DNA from: Oceanibacterium hippocampi
GTDB lineage: Bacteria > Pseudomonadota > Alphaproteobacteria > Sneathiellales > Sneathiellaceae
Assembly (NCBI RefSeq): GCF_900172325.1
Contig: NZ_FWFR01000001.1
Coordinates: 1-64,000, forward strand
Length of the DNA: 64,000 nt
Direction of reading: 5' to 3'
The notes beneath the pieces are model-generated. The model made no database searches. It saw only the letters and a list, made by a program, of their open reading frames with translations, and was not told the origin of the DNA. Numbering within the stretch: the stretch's first letter is position 1; every line of letters starts with the position of its first letter. Positions 20,978 through 30,469 of the stretch are shown in pieces. A program made the position numbers and the translations under genes.

Positions 20978-21902
20978 ACGGCGTCGACTTCGCCGGTGTC
21001 CCCGCAACCTCGCCGGCCGAGCGCTCGTCCGTCCCCAGGGCGTCGGCGAGCCTCGCATTGGCGCTGCCCGGACGGAGCGGCTTCTGCTGGCTCTCGTGTG
21101 GCGCCCAGCCGGTCAGGAACAGGACCTGGAAGGTCGCCGGCACCCGTCCCTCCGCGTCGGCGAATTCCTCGGCATAGATCTCCGCCGCGCGGGCGAAGAC
21201 CGCCCGCCGCGTCGCGCCGCGTGGCCGGCCGCAGGTCGCATTCGCCTCGCCCATGCCACGCAAGTCCCGCATCAGCGCGAACGGGTCCGGGTAGCGCACG
21301 GTGATCGTGTCGACGTCGGTCACAGGCAGGGCAAAGCCGGCCCGCTGCAGCAACGCACCGACATCGCGGAGCGCCGCCGCCGGCGAGACGCGCGGACTGG
21401 CACCACCGGTGATCTCGGTCTCGGCCAGCAACAGGGCGTGGCGCAGCTCGCGTAGGGTCTCGCCGCCGAACAGCGCCGCGAGGAACAGGCCGTCCGGAAC
21501 CAGCGCGCGGCGGATCTGCACCAGGCTGCCCGGCAGGTCGTTGACCCAGTGCAGGCCGAGAACGCTGGTCACCAGGTCGAAGCTCGCAGCCCGGAACGGC
21601 AGCGCCTCCTCGTCGGCGACGATCCCGATACCCGATGCCCGCGCAACCATCGCGGCACTCAGGTCGGCGGAGACAAGGCCCTTGATGCGGCCGGCCCCGG
21701 CCAGCGCCCGGCCCATCAGGCCCGGGCCGGCGTTGAGATCAAGCGCCAGGCCGAAGCCCCGCTTGACGTCGAACACGCGCTCGAGCATGCGGTCGCCGAT
21801 TTCGCGGATCAGGAAATCGTGCGCGTCGATGACCGCGGCCGCGCGGTCGCGATGCCAGCGCACGGCGCGCCGGTCGAACAACAGGATGTCGTGCTCGTTC
21901 AT
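20961..21902 (-). CDS. BioC/NDUFAF5-like SAM methyltransferase
   Basis: This 313-residue protein belongs to the class I methyltransferase group that includes BioC (malonyl-ACP methyl ester formation) and the mitochondrial complex I factor NDUFAF5. It opens with LLFDRRAVRWHRDRAA, has motif I LDLNAGPGLMGRAL, and then ASFDLVTSVLGLHWVNDLPG, a strong mark of this group. The start ATG at 21902 gives the typical N-terminus; in-frame sequence further upstream is antisense to comF. In Alphaproteobacteria this gene usually neighbours comF and grxC, as here. With no bio genes nearby, the complex-I-type role seems more likely than biotin synthesis, but this is inference. Confidence 0.82.
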   Translation of the reverse strand: MNEHDILLFDRRAVRWHRDRAAAVIDAHDFLIREIGDRMLERVFDVKRGFGLALDLNAGPGLMGRALAGAGRIKGLVSADLSAAMVARASGIGIVADEEALPFRAASFDLVTSVLGLHWVNDLPGSLVQIRRALVPDGLFLAALFGGETLRELRHALLLAETEITGGASPRVSPAAALRDVGALLQRAGFALPVTDVDTITVRYPDPFALMRDLRGMGEANATCGRPRGATRRAVFARAAEIYAEEFADAEGRVPATFQVLFLTGWAPHESQQKPLRPGSANARLADALGTDERSAGEVAGTPAKSTPSRENP

Positions 21903-21980
21903 GACGCCAGCGTTGTGGCACGACCGGCGACCCTCATCAAGCGGCGACAGCAAGCCCGTGCCCGTGGCATCATCGGCATC

Positions 21981-22745
21981 ATGCCTGCCGTGATCCTTCG
22001 CCGTTCGCTCCGGCTCGGCCTCGCCCGGACCATCGACTTCCTGCTGCCGCCGCAATGCGCCGGCTGCCGGATACCGATCGCCCAGGACAGCGCGCTTTGC
22101 GCGGAATGCTGGGGCGGGATCGACTTCATCGGGCCGCCCTATTGCGTGACCTGCGGCTATCCGTTTCCGCACGATGCCGGCGACGGTGCAGAGTGCGGCG
22201 CCTGCATCGCCCGGACGCCGGCCTTCGACAGGGCCCGGGCGGCGATGGCCTATGGCGAGGTTCCGCGCACGCTGATCCTCGGCTTCAAGCATGGCGACCG
22301 GATCGAGGCAACCGCCCTCTACGCGCGCTGGCTGGCGCATGCCGGCGCCGCCTTCCGGGCAGAGGCCGATATCGTCACTTGCGTGCCACTGCACCGCGGC
22401 CGCCTGTTCCGCCGCCGTTACAACCAGTCGGCCCTGCTGGCCAATCGCCTGGCGCGTGACTGGGCAAGGCCGGCAATTCCCGATCTCGTGCTGCGGGTCC
22501 GGGCGACGCGGAGCCAGGGCGGGCTGAATGCCGGCGAGCGCCGGCGCAATGTCGCCGCCGCCTTCGCGATAAACCCGCGCCACGCCGCGCAACTGGCCGG
22601 CCGCAATGTCGTGCTGGTCGACGACGTGCTCACCACCGGTGCGACGGTCGAGGCAGTCGCCCGCGTGCTGCGCCGTGGCGGCGCCGGAGCGGTGAACGTG
22701 CTCACACTGGCGCGGGTTGTCCGCGATTGGCGTAATCCCATATAA
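21981..22745 (+). CDS. comF: ComF family phosphoribosyltransferase-like protein
   Basis: This 254-residue ComF/GntX protein is involved in DNA uptake in competent bacteria and has a less clear role elsewhere. The N-terminal double-zinc-ribbon has pairs CAGC, CAEC, CVTC and CGAC; the C-terminal phosphoribosyltransferase domain has the PRPP-binding loop VVLVDDVLTTGAT. The family signature FKHGDR and CVPLHRGRLFRRRYNQS is intact. The ATG at 21981 is 78 bases from the divergent methyltransferase start. No other competence gene is in the window. Confidence 0.92.
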   Translation: MPAVILRRSLRLGLARTIDFLLPPQCAGCRIPIAQDSALCAECWGGIDFIGPPYCVTCGYPFPHDAGDGAECGACIARTPAFDRARAAMAYGEVPRTLILGFKHGDRIEATALYARWLAHAGAAFRAEADIVTCVPLHRGRLFRRRYNQSALLANRLARDWARPAIPDLVLRVRATRSQGGLNAGERRRNVAAAFAINPRHAAQLAGRNVVLVDDVLTTGATVEAVARVLRRGGAGAVNVLTLARVVRDWRNPI

Positions 22746-22779
22746 ATGCGCGACCCAACAGGAGCCGAGTGAGTCCGAC

Positions 22780-23040
22780 ATGCCGAACGTCACGATCTAC
22801 ACCACGATGATGTGCCCCTATTGCTTCCGGGCGAAGAAGCTGCTCACGCAGAAGGGCGTCAAGTTCGACGAGATCGATGTCGGTACCGACCCCGGCCTGC
22901 GTCGAGAGATGACCACGCGCTCGAACGGCGGCCAGACCGTGCCGCAGATCTTCATCGGCAAGCGCCATGTCGGCGGTTGCGACGAGTTGTTCGCGCTCGA
23001 AGCCCGTGGTGAACTCGACGCCGCGCTGCAAGCGGCCTGA
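22780..23040 (+). CDS. grxC: Glutaredoxin 3
   Basis: This 86-residue dithiol glutaredoxin reduces disulfides using glutathione. The active site CPYC sits at residues 12-15 and TVPQIFIGKRHVGGCDEL gives the cis-proline and GG-D glutathione-binding motifs. The ATG at 22780 gives the normal short length; 21 more in-frame residues upstream are not conserved. It lies between comF and the nitrilase gene, which starts three bases after its stop, so the three are probably one operon. Confidence 0.96.
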   Translation: MPNVTIYTTMMCPYCFRAKKLLTQKGVKFDEIDVGTDPGLRREMTTRSNGGQTVPQIFIGKRHVGGCDELFALEARGELDAALQAA

Positions 23041-23043
23041 TCG

Positions 23044-23907
23044 ATGCCGGACCAGGCCGGACAGAGCTTCACCGCCGCGTGCGTGCAGATCAACGGCTCG
23101 GCCGACTGGCGCGAGAATCTGGAGGCGACCAGCGCGCTGATCCGCGAAGCCAAGCTGGGTGGCGCCGATCTTGTCGCGACGCCGGAAGTCACCAACATGC
23201 TGGGCGGCGGCCGGCGAACGCGCGAGGAAGCCCGCCCGCAGGACGACGATCCGTCGCTCGCGTCCTACCGGACGCTGGCGGCCGAACTGAAGATCTGGCT
23301 GCTGCTCGGTTCGCTGACCCTGAAGAAGCAGGACGACGAGCGGCTTGCCAACCGCTCGTTCCTGATCGGCCCGGACGGCGCGATCGCAGCCAGCTACGAC
23401 AAGATCCACATGTTCGACGTCGCGCTGGAAAACGGCGAAACGCACCGGGAATCGAAAAATTTTGCGCCCGGCGACACGGCGGTACTTGCCGATCTGCCAT
23501 GGGGCCGGCTCGGACTCTCCGTCTGCTACGACGTCCGCTTTCCGCATCTCTACCGGCGTCTTGCCAAGGGCGGCGCCGACATCCTGAGCGTGCCCGCCGC
23601 CTTTACCCGGACCACCGGTGAGGCGCACTGGCATGTCCTGCTGCGGGCGCGGGCGATCGAGAACGGTGCCTTCGTCATCGCGCCCGCGCAATGCGGCAGC
23701 CATGCCGACGGTCGCCAGACCTACGGCCATTCGCTGATCGTCGCGCCCTGGGGCGAGGTGCTCGCCGACGGCGGCACCGAACCCGGACTGATCCTGGCGA
23801 CCATCGAGACCGGCGAGATCGGCAAGGCGCGCCGACGGGTTCCGAGCCTCGAGAACGACCGTGCGATCACCGGTCCGGCCGAGCGGCCCACCAGGGCCGC
23901 TGAATAA
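23044..23907 (+). CDS. Carbon-nitrogen hydrolase (Nit1/Nit2-like amidase)
   Basis: This 287-residue nitrilase-superfamily protein has the full Glu-Lys-Cys triad: PEVTN (Glu), YDKIHMFDV (Lys) and LSVCYDVRFP (Cys). The closest described members are the Nit1/Nit2 enzymes, which hydrolyse deaminated glutathione or alpha-ketoglutaramate, and the neighbouring glutaredoxin gene fits a glutathione-repair role. That link is inference. The start is three bases after grxC. Confidence 0.9.
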   Translation: MPDQAGQSFTAACVQINGSADWRENLEATSALIREAKLGGADLVATPEVTNMLGGGRRTREEARPQDDDPSLASYRTLAAELKIWLLLGSLTLKKQDDERLANRSFLIGPDGAIAASYDKIHMFDVALENGETHRESKNFAPGDTAVLADLPWGRLGLSVCYDVRFPHLYRRLAKGGADILSVPAAFTRTTGEAHWHVLLRARAIENGAFVIAPAQCGSHADGRQTYGHSLIVAPWGEVLADGGTEPGLILATIETGEIGKARRRVPSLENDRAITGPAERPTRAAE

Positions 23908-23927
23908 AGGCGCTTGTCGACGCTGAC

Positions 23928-24455
23928 CTAGGGCGCGCGTCTGGCGGCAATCTGCTGCTTCACGGCCGGCTTCGGGTGCCTGACGAAACCATACCGATAG
24001 GCGATCAGGCGGAATCCGTCCTCCAAGGCGCCCAGAAGTTCGCCCCGCCGCAACAGGAAATCCGGATTGGACGGCCGGCCATAGCGCTCGTTCCCGACAG
24101 CGAAGGTATCGTAGAGGACGACCCCGCCGGGCGCGACCGAGGCGGCAAGTGCGGGAAAGAGCGGCCGCCAGAGATAATTGGCGACGATGACAGCGGCGAA
24201 GGTGCGGCCGGCGAACGGCCAGGAACCGGCCTCGAGGTCGGCCTCGACGATCTCCAGGCCCGCGATCCTGCGCAGATCGGCGAGACCGCTGCAATCCCGG
24301 TCGACCGCCGTGACCGGGTGGCCGCGACCGGTGAAGAAACGGGTGTGCCGCCCGCCGCCCGCGGCAACGTCGAGGACGGCGCCGCCCGGCTCCACCTCGT
24401 CGGCGAAACGGCCGATCCAGTCCGAAATGCCGCCTGCCCTTCCGTTCCCGCTCAT
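23928..24455 (-). CDS. Class I SAM methyltransferase (TehB-like)
   Basis: This small methyltransferase (about 175 residues) has motif I VLDVAAGGGRHTRFF, an acidic end of strand 2 (VTAVDRD), a motif ANYLWRPLFPALAASVAPGG and GGVVLYDTFAVG. The pattern is like small TehB/UbiE-type methyltransferases acting on small molecules. Two in-frame ATGs are possible, 24479 and 24455; I give the second, which has a GGGG just upstream, but the first would add eight residues. It converges with the nitrilase gene (20-base gap) and diverges from DUF1178. Substrate unknown. Confidence 0.75.
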   Translation of the reverse strand: MSGNGRAGGISDWIGRFADEVEPGGAVLDVAAGGGRHTRFFTGRGHPVTAVDRDCSGLADLRRIAGLEIVEADLEAGSWPFAGRTFAAVIVANYLWRPLFPALAASVAPGGVVLYDTFAVGNERYGRPSNPDFLLRRGELLGALEDGFRLIAYRYGFVRHPKPAVKQQIAARRAP

Positions 24456-24564
24456 GCTGCCCCGCCGCGCTCCTGTCATAATGACTTGTCGTGCCGACAT
24501 CCTGTTGTCATCTATATCACGATGACCGGATCGTGATTGTACCCGCCGGCAGCGAGTGGAAGCG

Positions 24565-25041
24565 ATGATCGTCTATGACCTGAAATGCCGCAATGACCAC
24601 CAGTTCGAGGCCTGGTTCCGCTCGAGCGACGATTGCGACGAACAGGTTTCCGCCAAGGCGGTGTCCTGCCCGATTTGCGGCAGCAGCAAGCTGGAAAAGG
24701 CGTTGATGGCGCCGGCACTCGCATCCGGGCGCGGCCTGCGCGACGATCCGGCCGAGGGTCGCACGGAGGAACCCGCGGCCACCCGGCCCGCGCCCCAGCA
24801 GGTCGGCCAGTTCGCCGCCATGGGGGAAGCGATGCGCGCGCTGCGGGCGTTGCGCGAGCATGTCGAGAAGAACAGCGATTATGTCGGCGAGCGGTTTGTC
24901 GAGGAAGCCCGCAAGATCCACCACGGCGAGACCGAGAAGCGCAACATCTACGGCGAGGCGACCCTCGAGCAGGCGTCCGAACTGAAGGACGAAGGCATAG
25001 ACGTGGCGGCGATCCCGTGGCTGCCACGGGAGAACGCCTGA
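24565..25041 (+). CDS. DUF1178 family zinc-ribbon-like protein
   Basis: This 158-residue protein starts with the DUF1178 signature IVYDLKCRNDHQFEAWF and a second CPICGS pair, so the first 60 residues probably bind one zinc. The later part (YVGERFVEEARKIHHGE...IYGEATLEQASEL) is also conserved in the family. Function unknown. The ATG at 24565 follows GGAAG; a GTG at 24556 would add three residues. Its place after comF-grxC-nitrilase is the usual alphaproteobacterial order, interrupted here by one antisense methyltransferase gene. Confidence 0.9.
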   Translation: MIVYDLKCRNDHQFEAWFRSSDDCDEQVSAKAVSCPICGSSKLEKALMAPALASGRGLRDDPAEGRTEEPAATRPAPQQVGQFAAMGEAMRALRALREHVEKNSDYVGERFVEEARKIHHGETEKRNIYGEATLEQASELKDEGIDVAAIPWLPRENA

Positions 25042-25092
25042 AACCCAGGCGCCTCCCGCGGTCGATCCACCGACCGGGTCGTCAGACCCTGC

Positions 25093-25974
25093 TTAGTCGC
25101 TCTTGCTCTCGCTCTCTTCCGACTGACCTTCCGCGTCACCCGCGATCGGCTTGCCGTCCAGGCCGTAGATCGTGATCTCGGCCTTGTCCTTGAGCTTGCC
25201 GACCAGTTCGGCGACCACGTCCTGGGTCAGTTCCTGACGCAGCCCCGGTTCCAACTCCTCAAAGCTCGGCGGCGGCGCGTCGCGGCGATCCTCGACCTTG
25301 ATGACATGCCAGCCGAACTGTGTCTTCACCGGCTCGGCCGACACCTCGCCGACCTCCATCGCGAAGGCGGCCTCGGCGAATTCCGGCACCATCTGATCCT
25401 TGGAGAAATAACCGAGATCGCCGCCCTCGGAGCCGGACGGACCGGTCGAGCGGGTCTTGGCGAGTTCGGCAAAGTCCGCGCCGTCTGCAAGTTCCTTGAT
25501 GACCGCCTGGGCTTCCGCCTCTTCGGCCACGAGAATATGGCGGGCCGAGATCTCCTGCTTGGCCGGCATTTCCTTGATCGCCGCGTCGTAGGATTCACGC
25601 AGACGCTCGTCGGTCACGGCCGCCTCGACATGGCGGGTCAGGTAGATCTGCTGGACAATGCGGTCCTTCGCCTCGGCAAGCCGGTCGGCAACTTCCGGAT
25701 CGTCGCCGAGCCCGTCGGTTTCCGCCGCGGCTGTCATCAGCTTGCGCTGGATGATCTGCTCGACGAGCGCGCCGTAGAGGACCTGGAACGGGTACTGCTT
25801 GTACTGGTCAGGCAGGCTCGCATAGAAGTTCTCGACGGCGCTGCGGTGGATCTCGTCGCCGTTGACGATCGCGATCACGGGATCGTCGGCGTCGCCGGAC
25901 GATTGTGCAATCGCGTTGTTGCCCATGGCCAGGCCGAAGCAAAGGGCGGCAGCCGTGACAATGCCAAATCTCAT
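25093..25974 (-). CDS. Peptidylprolyl isomerase (parvulin, SurA/PrsA-like)
   Basis: This 293-residue protein is predicted to be an exported folding catalyst. The N-terminus from the ATG at 25974 is a signal peptide (MRFGIVTAAALCFGLAMG, then a likely cut after NNAIAQ). A SurA-like helical region follows, then the rotamase domain about residues 130-225 with QEISARHILVAEEAEAQ, GGDLGYF and FGWHVIKVEDR. The tail is acidic (SEESESKSD). An upstream in-frame start at 26049 lacks the signal peptide at its N-terminus and is less likely. It is divergent from secA, the normal alphaproteobacterial arrangement, linking export and folding. Confidence 0.93.
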   Translation of the reverse strand: MRFGIVTAAALCFGLAMGNNAIAQSSGDADDPVIAIVNGDEIHRSAVENFYASLPDQYKQYPFQVLYGALVEQIIQRKLMTAAAETDGLGDDPEVADRLAEAKDRIVQQIYLTRHVEAAVTDERLRESYDAAIKEMPAKQEISARHILVAEEAEAQAVIKELADGADFAELAKTRSTGPSGSEGGDLGYFSKDQMVPEFAEAAFAMEVGEVSAEPVKTQFGWHVIKVEDRRDAPPPSFEELEPGLRQELTQDVVAELVGKLKDKAEITIYGLDGKPIAGDAEGQSEESESKSD

Positions 25975-26073
25975 AGGTCGGTTTCCTTTCGGGATCAGGA
26001 TTGGCGGATCGATGCGGCCCTGCTCTTCCGGCACCCAGTCGATTGCCACCCGTCGGCGCTCGATCGCTGCCCG

Positions 26074-26101
26074 ACAATAACGTCCGACGTCGACGGAGCA
26101 A
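26074..26101 (-). promoter_or_regulatory. Possible promoter of the parvulin gene
   Basis: On the minus strand TTGCTC (26101-26096) and TATTGT (26079-26074) are 16 bases apart. It is about 100 bases ahead of the ATG. The match is moderate. Confidence 0.3.
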
Positions 26102-26159
26102 GAGAAAGCCGCAACAATGCAATGTCTTGTGATCGACCGTAAACAGCAGCGTCGATTCG

Positions 26160-26188
26160 TTGACAGACATGCGACCGCCCCTTATCTG
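26160..26188 (+). promoter_or_regulatory. Sigma-70 promoter of secA
   Basis: A consensus -35 TTGACA (26160-26165) and TATCTG (26183-26188) are separated by exactly 17 bases, about 70 bases ahead of the secA start. This is the best promoter match in the window. A 7-bp inverted repeat overlaps both elements. Confidence 0.65.
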
Positions 26189-26191
26189 TCA
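26161..26191. repeat. Inverted repeat across the secA promoter
   Basis: TGACAGA (26161-26167) and TCTGTCA (26185-26191) are perfect reverse complements, with 17 bases between. The left arm covers most of the -35 and the right arm most of the -10. It could be an operator; no regulator is known to me for it. Confidence 0.6.
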
Positions 26192-26259
26192 GCGGGCTCC
26201 GAACGACCGGAGAGACGGCGCGAATGGCGTCGTTCAAGGAATTTTTAAGGATTTCGAGC

Positions 26260-29013
26260 ATGTTCGGCGGCATTGCAAAAAGGCTGTTCGGCTCTGCCAA
26301 CGACCGGGTAGTCAAGAATTACGAGAAGCGCGTCGAGGCGATCAACGTCCTTGAGGACGAGATCTCCGCGCTCTCCGACGAAGCACTGAGAACCAGGACC
26401 AGCGAGTACCGGGCTCGGATCGCCGGGGGAGCGAAGCTCGACGACTTGCTGCCGGAAGCCTTCGCGACCGTCCGCGAGGCCGCCAGGCGGGTGCTCGGCG
26501 AGCGCCATTACAACGTGCAGCTGATCGGCGGCATGGTTCTCCATGACGGCAAGATCGCCGAGATGAAGACCGGCGAAGGCAAGACGCTTGTCTCGACCCT
26601 GCCCGCCTATCTCAACGCGCTGAGCGGCAAGGGCGTTCATATCGTCACCGTAAACGACTACCTGGCCAGCCGCGATTCGGAATGGATGGGCCAGATCTAC
26701 CGCTTCCTCGGCCTGACGGTCGGCTGCATCGTGCACGGCCTGGACGACGATGCGCGTCGGGCACAATACGCCGCCGACATCACCTACGCCACGAACAACG
26801 AGCTCGGCTTCGACTATCTGCGCGACAACATGAAGTTCCGCCGCGAGACCATGGTTCAGCGGCCCTTCAACTACGCGATCGTCGACGAGGTCGATTCAAT
26901 CCTGATCGACGAGGCGCGCACGCCGCTGATCATTTCCGGACCGGTCGAGGATTCCTCCGAACTGTACCGGCGGGTCGACAAGCTGATCCCGGGCCTCACC
27001 GAGGACGATTACGAAAAGGACGAGAAGGCTCGGACCGTCGCGTTCACCGAAAGCGGTACCGAGAAGCTGGAGGCGCTGCTGCGCGAAGCCGACCTGATGC
27101 AGGGCGAGAGCCTCTACGACATCGAGAACGTGACGGCTGTTCACCACACCAACCAGGCGCTGCGCGCCCACAAGCTCTTCACCCGCGACACCGACTATAT
27201 CGTCAAGGACGACAAGCTCATCATCATCGACGAGTTTACCGGCCGGATGATGGAGGGGCGGCGCTACTCGGACGGCCTGCACCAGGCGCTCGAGGCGAAG
27301 GAAGGGGTGACGATCCAGAACGAGAACCAGACGCTCGCCTCGATCACCTTCCAGAATTATTTCCGGCTTTACCCGAAGCTTGCCGGCATGACCGGTACGG
27401 CGGCGACCGAGGCCGAGGAATTCGCCGAGATCTACAGTCTCGAGGTCGTCGAAATCCCGACCAACGTCCCCGTCGCCCGTATCGACCATGACGACGAGGT
27501 CTACCGGACCGAAGGCGAGAAGGTTGCCGCGCTCCTCGAGGCGGTCAAGGATTGCAAGGAACGCGGCCAGCCGGTGCTGGTCGGCACGGTCTCGATCGAG
27601 AAATCCGAGATGCTGTCGGCGGCGCTGAAGAAGGCCAAGGTCGAACACCAGGTCCTGAACGCCCGCTATCACGAAACCGAAGCCGAGATCATTGCCCAGG
27701 CCGGGCGCCTCGGGGCGGTGACGATCGCCACCAACATGGCCGGCCGCGGCACCGACATCCAGCTCGGCGGCAACGCCGAGCTGCGCATCGCCGCCGCGCT
27801 TGAGGGCGTCGAGGGCGACGACGAGCGCGCTGCCGTGGAGACGCGCATCCGGGCCGAGGCCGCGGCCGAACGGGCCAAGGTGAAAGAGGCCGGAGGCCTG
27901 ATGGTCATCGGCACCGAGCGCCACGAGTCGCGGCGTATCGACAACCAGCTCCGTGGCCGCTCGGGCCGCCAGGGCGATCCCGGCGCTTCGCGCTTCTACC
28001 TGTCGCTTCAGGACGACCTGATGCGGATCTTCGGCTCCGAGCGGATGGACGGCATGCTCCGCAAGCTCGGGCTCGAGGAAGGCGAGGCGATCATCCATCC
28101 GTGGATCAACAAGGCGCTCGAGAAGGCGCAGCAGAAGGTCGAGGCGCGCAACTACGACATTCGAAAGAACCTGCTGAAGTTCGACGATGTCATGAACGAC
28201 CAGCGCAAGGTGATCTACGAGCAGCGCATCGAGCTGATGGAAGCCGACGACGTCGCCGAGACCGTCGCCGGTATGCGCCAGGAAGTGATCGACGGACTGG
28301 TCGCCGACCATATCCCGGAGAAGGCCTACCCCGAGCAGTGGGACAGCGAAGGACTGGCGAAGGAGGTTCGCCGGGTCTTCAATCTGGACCTGCCGATCGT
28401 CGACTGGGCGGCCGAGGAAGGCATCGCCGACGAGGAGATCCGCGAGCGGATCGGTCAGGCAGCCGATCGCAAGATGGCAGAGAAGGCCGCCAACTACGGC
28501 CGTGACGTCCTGCGCATGGTGGAGAAGAACCTGCTGCTGCAGCTTCTCGACCAGCACTGGAAGGAGCACCTGCTCCGCCTCGATCATCTGCGCCAGGGTA
28601 TCGGGCTGCGTGCCTACGCCCAGAAGGACCCGCTCAACGAATACAAGCGCGAAGCCTTCAACATGTTCGATTCCATGTTGTCGCAGCTGCGCGAGAGCGT
28701 GACCGCACTGCTGGCCCATGTCGAACTGCGCATGGAATCGCCCGCCGCGGGCCTCGCGCCGCCGCGCGATCCGGACACCTCGGCGATGCAGCCGGAACAT
28801 CTGGACCCGCAGACCGGGACCAACGAGTTCGCCGAGCCGGAACTGGAAACGGTCGGCGACGGCCCGGCAGAGCGCGCCCACCGCCCCGCCCCGAAGCCGG
28901 CAGAGCCGGCGGTCGATCCGAACGATCCGGCGACCTGGGGGAAGGTTGGCCGCAATTCCCTCTGTCCTTGCGGTTCCGGCAAGAAGTTCAAGCAGTGCCA
29001 CGGCCGCCTGTGA
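26260..29013 (+). CDS. secA: Preprotein translocase subunit SecA
   Basis: SecA is the ATPase that drives proteins through SecYEG. The 917-residue protein has Walker A in [24 protein letters not shown] for Walker [14 protein letters not shown] in the second nucleotide fold, and a C-terminal zinc-binding tail [17 protein letters not shown] that contacts SecB and phospholipids. I choose the ATG at 26260 because [16 protein letters not shown] is the conserved start; an ATG at 26224 would add 12 unconserved residues and has no better ribosome site. It is divergent from the parvulin gene and followed by a MaoC gene. Confidence 0.98.
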   Translation: MFGGIAKRLFGSANDRVVKNYEKRVEAINVLEDEISALSDEALRTRTSEYRARIAGGAKLDDLLPEAFATVREAARRVLGERHYNVQLIGGMVLHDGKIAEMKTGEGKTLVSTLPAYLNALSGKGVHIVTVNDYLASRDSEWMGQIYRFLGLTVGCIVHGLDDDARRAQYAADITYATNNELGFDYLRDNMKFRRETMVQRPFNYAIVDEVDSILIDEARTPLIISGPVEDSSELYRRVDKLIPGLTEDDYEKDEKARTVAFTESGTEKLEALLREADLMQGESLYDIENVTAVHHTNQALRAHKLFTRDTDYIVKDDKLIIIDEFTGRMMEGRRYSDGLHQALEAKEGVTIQNENQTLASITFQNYFRLYPKLAGMTGTAATEAEEFAEIYSLEVVEIPTNVPVARIDHDDEVYRTEGEKVAALLEAVKDCKERGQPVLVGTVSIEKSEMLSAALKKAKVEHQVLNARYHETEAEIIAQAGRLGAVTIATNMAGRGTDIQLGGNAELRIAAALEGVEGDDERAAVETRIRAEAAAERAKVKEAGGLMVIGTERHESRRIDNQLRGRSGRQGDPGASRFYLSLQDDLMRIFGSERMDGMLRKLGLEEGEAIIHPWINKALEKAQQKVEARNYDIRKNLLKFDDVMNDQRKVIYEQRIELMEADDVAETVAGMRQEVIDGLVADHIPEKAYPEQWDSEGLAKEVRRVFNLDLPIVDWAAEEGIADEEIRERIGQAADRKMAEKAANYGRDVLRMVEKNLLLQLLDQHWKEHLLRLDHLRQGIGLRAYAQKDPLNEYKREAFNMFDSMLSQLRESVTALLAHVELRMESPAAGLAPPRDPDTSAMQPEHLDPQTGTNEFAEPELETVGDGPAERAHRPAPKPAEPAVDPNDPATWGKVGRNSLCPCGSGKKFKQCHGRL

Positions 29014-29026
29014 CGGCCCCGGACCG

Positions 29027-29497
29027 GTGAACGGCGAGCGATATTACGAGGATTACGCGGTCGGCCTGTGCTTCCGGGCCAACGGCGTGACCGTGACCGA
29101 GGCGCAGATCATCGAGTTCGCCTGCCTGTACGATCCCCAGCCGTTCCACATGGACCGGGTCGCGGCGGAAAGCTCGATCTATGGCGGCCTGATCGCCAGC
29201 GGCGTGATGGTGATGGGGCTGGGTCTGCGCATGCTGGTCCAGGCCGGCGCCCTGACACCGACCAGCATGGGCTCTCCCGGCATCGACCGCGTCCGCTGGC
29301 ACCGCCCGGTACGCCCGGGCGACACGCTCTACGGCGTCGCCACCGTGACCGAGACGCGGGCCAGCCGATCGCGCCCCGACCTCGGCCTCGTTACCATGGA
29401 TTTCGAGATTCTGAACCAGAGCGACGAGATCGCCATGCGCTGGACCGGCACCCAGCTCATCGCCCGCCGCCCGACGGATGCGGCGACGGCGTCGTAG
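29027..29497 (+). CDS. MaoC family dehydratase
   Basis: This 156-residue hot-dog fold protein has the hydratase catalytic pair in YDPQPFHMD (Asp and His five apart), followed by SSIYGGLIASGVMVMGLGLR and the substrate-side strand VRWHRPVRPGDTL. Such enzymes hydrate enoyl-CoA thioesters, including in mesaconyl/enoyl-CoA chemistry; the substrate is not readable. The start is a GTG at 29027, 14 bases after the secA stop, since sequence before it is the secA tail in another frame. Confidence 0.85.
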   Translation: MNGERYYEDYAVGLCFRANGVTVTEAQIIEFACLYDPQPFHMDRVAAESSIYGGLIASGVMVMGLGLRMLVQAGALTPTSMGSPGIDRVRWHRPVRPGDTLYGVATVTETRASRSRPDLGLVTMDFEILNQSDEIAMRWTGTQLIARRPTDAATAS

Positions 29498-29570
29498 GCC
29501 GGCGCGACGCGTCGGGCCACCTTCTTCTCCTTCCGGGTTGTGACCCGGAACAACCCGTGATAGGCCACCC

Positions 29571-30035
29571 GTGATGGTACTGGATCGCTTGAAATCACTG
29601 TTCGTCGGAATTGAATCCGGCGAGTCCCCGCGCCCGACCCGCGACGAGAAAGCCTTCTCGGCCGCGGCTCTCCTGGTCGAGGCCGCCGCCTTCGACGATC
29701 GGGTCGACAGCGAGGAGATGGCCACAATCCGGGCCATCCTGACCGACCGCTTCGCCCTGTCACCGGAAGAGGCCGGTGGCCTGCTGGAAGAAGCGCGGAA
29801 CCTGCAGGCAACGAGCAACGACCTGCACGGCTTCACCCGCCGCATCAAGGAACATTTCCCGCCGGAAGAACGGATCGGCATCATCGAGATGCTCTGGGAA
29901 GTCGCCTATGCGGACGGCGAATTGCACGACTTCGAAGCAAACCTCTTGCGTCGCGTTTGCGGCCTGATTTATGTCTCTGACAGTCAGAGTGGCGCCGCGC
30001 GCAAGCGCGTCCTGGCGCGCCTCGGGCTTGAGTAA
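29571..30035 (+). CDS. TerB family protein
   Basis: This 154-residue protein has the all-helical TerB/TerB-like fold: [24 protein letters not shown], then [24 protein letters not shown] with the paired acidic residues that can bind metal. The family was named after tellurite resistance, but stand-alone alphaproteobacterial copies like this one have no proven tellurite role. Two adjacent starts are possible, GTG at 29571 or ATG at 29574. It lies upstream of fdxA, a common order. Confidence 0.85.
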   Translation: MMVLDRLKSLFVGIESGESPRPTRDEKAFSAAALLVEAAAFDDRVDSEEMATIRAILTDRFALSPEEAGGLLEEARNLQATSNDLHGFTRRIKEHFPPEERIGIIEMLWEVAYADGELHDFEANLLRRVCGLIYVSDSQSGAARKRVLARLGLE

Positions 30036-30130
30036 CCGCCGATCGGCTTATCCGCCCAGGCGATCGGTTCCGGATCGTTTCCGGGCGCCCGTTGGAAAGA
30101 CACCCGTGCCAGGGTGAAGGGGAGAGCAGA

Positions 30131-30469
30131 ATGACCTACGTCGTCACGGACCCGTGCATCAAGTGCAAGTACATGGATTGCGTCGAGGTCTGTCCCGTCG
30201 ACTGCTTCTATGAAGGCGAGAACATGCTCGTCATTCATCCCGACGAATGCATCGACTGCGGCGTCTGCGAGCCCGAATGCCCGCCGGAAGCGATCATTCC
30301 GGACACCGAGGGCGACGTCGATGTCTGGGTCGAACGCAACCGCGAATATTCCGAGATCTGGCCGAACATCACCCGCAAGGGCGAGTCCCCGGCGGACGCC
30401 GACAAGTGGCGCGACGTCAAGAACAAGTGGGACGAACATTTCAGCGAGAAACCCGGCACCGGCAGCTGA
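30131..30469 (+). CDS. fdxA: Ferredoxin FdxA (7Fe type)
   Basis: This 112-residue ferredoxin carries [3Fe-4S] and [4Fe-4S] clusters. The cysteine patterns [18 protein letters not shown] and [12 protein letters not shown] are intact, with the C-terminal extension ([17 protein letters not shown]) typical of the Azotobacter FdI-like group. The ATG at 30131 follows AGGGGAG with good spacing. Electron partners are not visible locally. It is upstream of carD but the 466-bp gap and an internal promoter suggest separate transcription. Confidence 0.96.
   Translation: MTYVVTDPCIKCKYMDCVEVCPVDCFYEGENMLVIHPDECIDCGVCEPECPPEAIIPDTEGDVDVWVERNREYSEIWPNITRKGESPADADKWRDVKNKWDEHFSEKPGTGS

Noticed and set aside
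26896-29001. A 701-codon open frame antisense to secA
   Set aside because: It mirrors the secA codons and has no recognisable motif; typical of GC-rich coding DNA.
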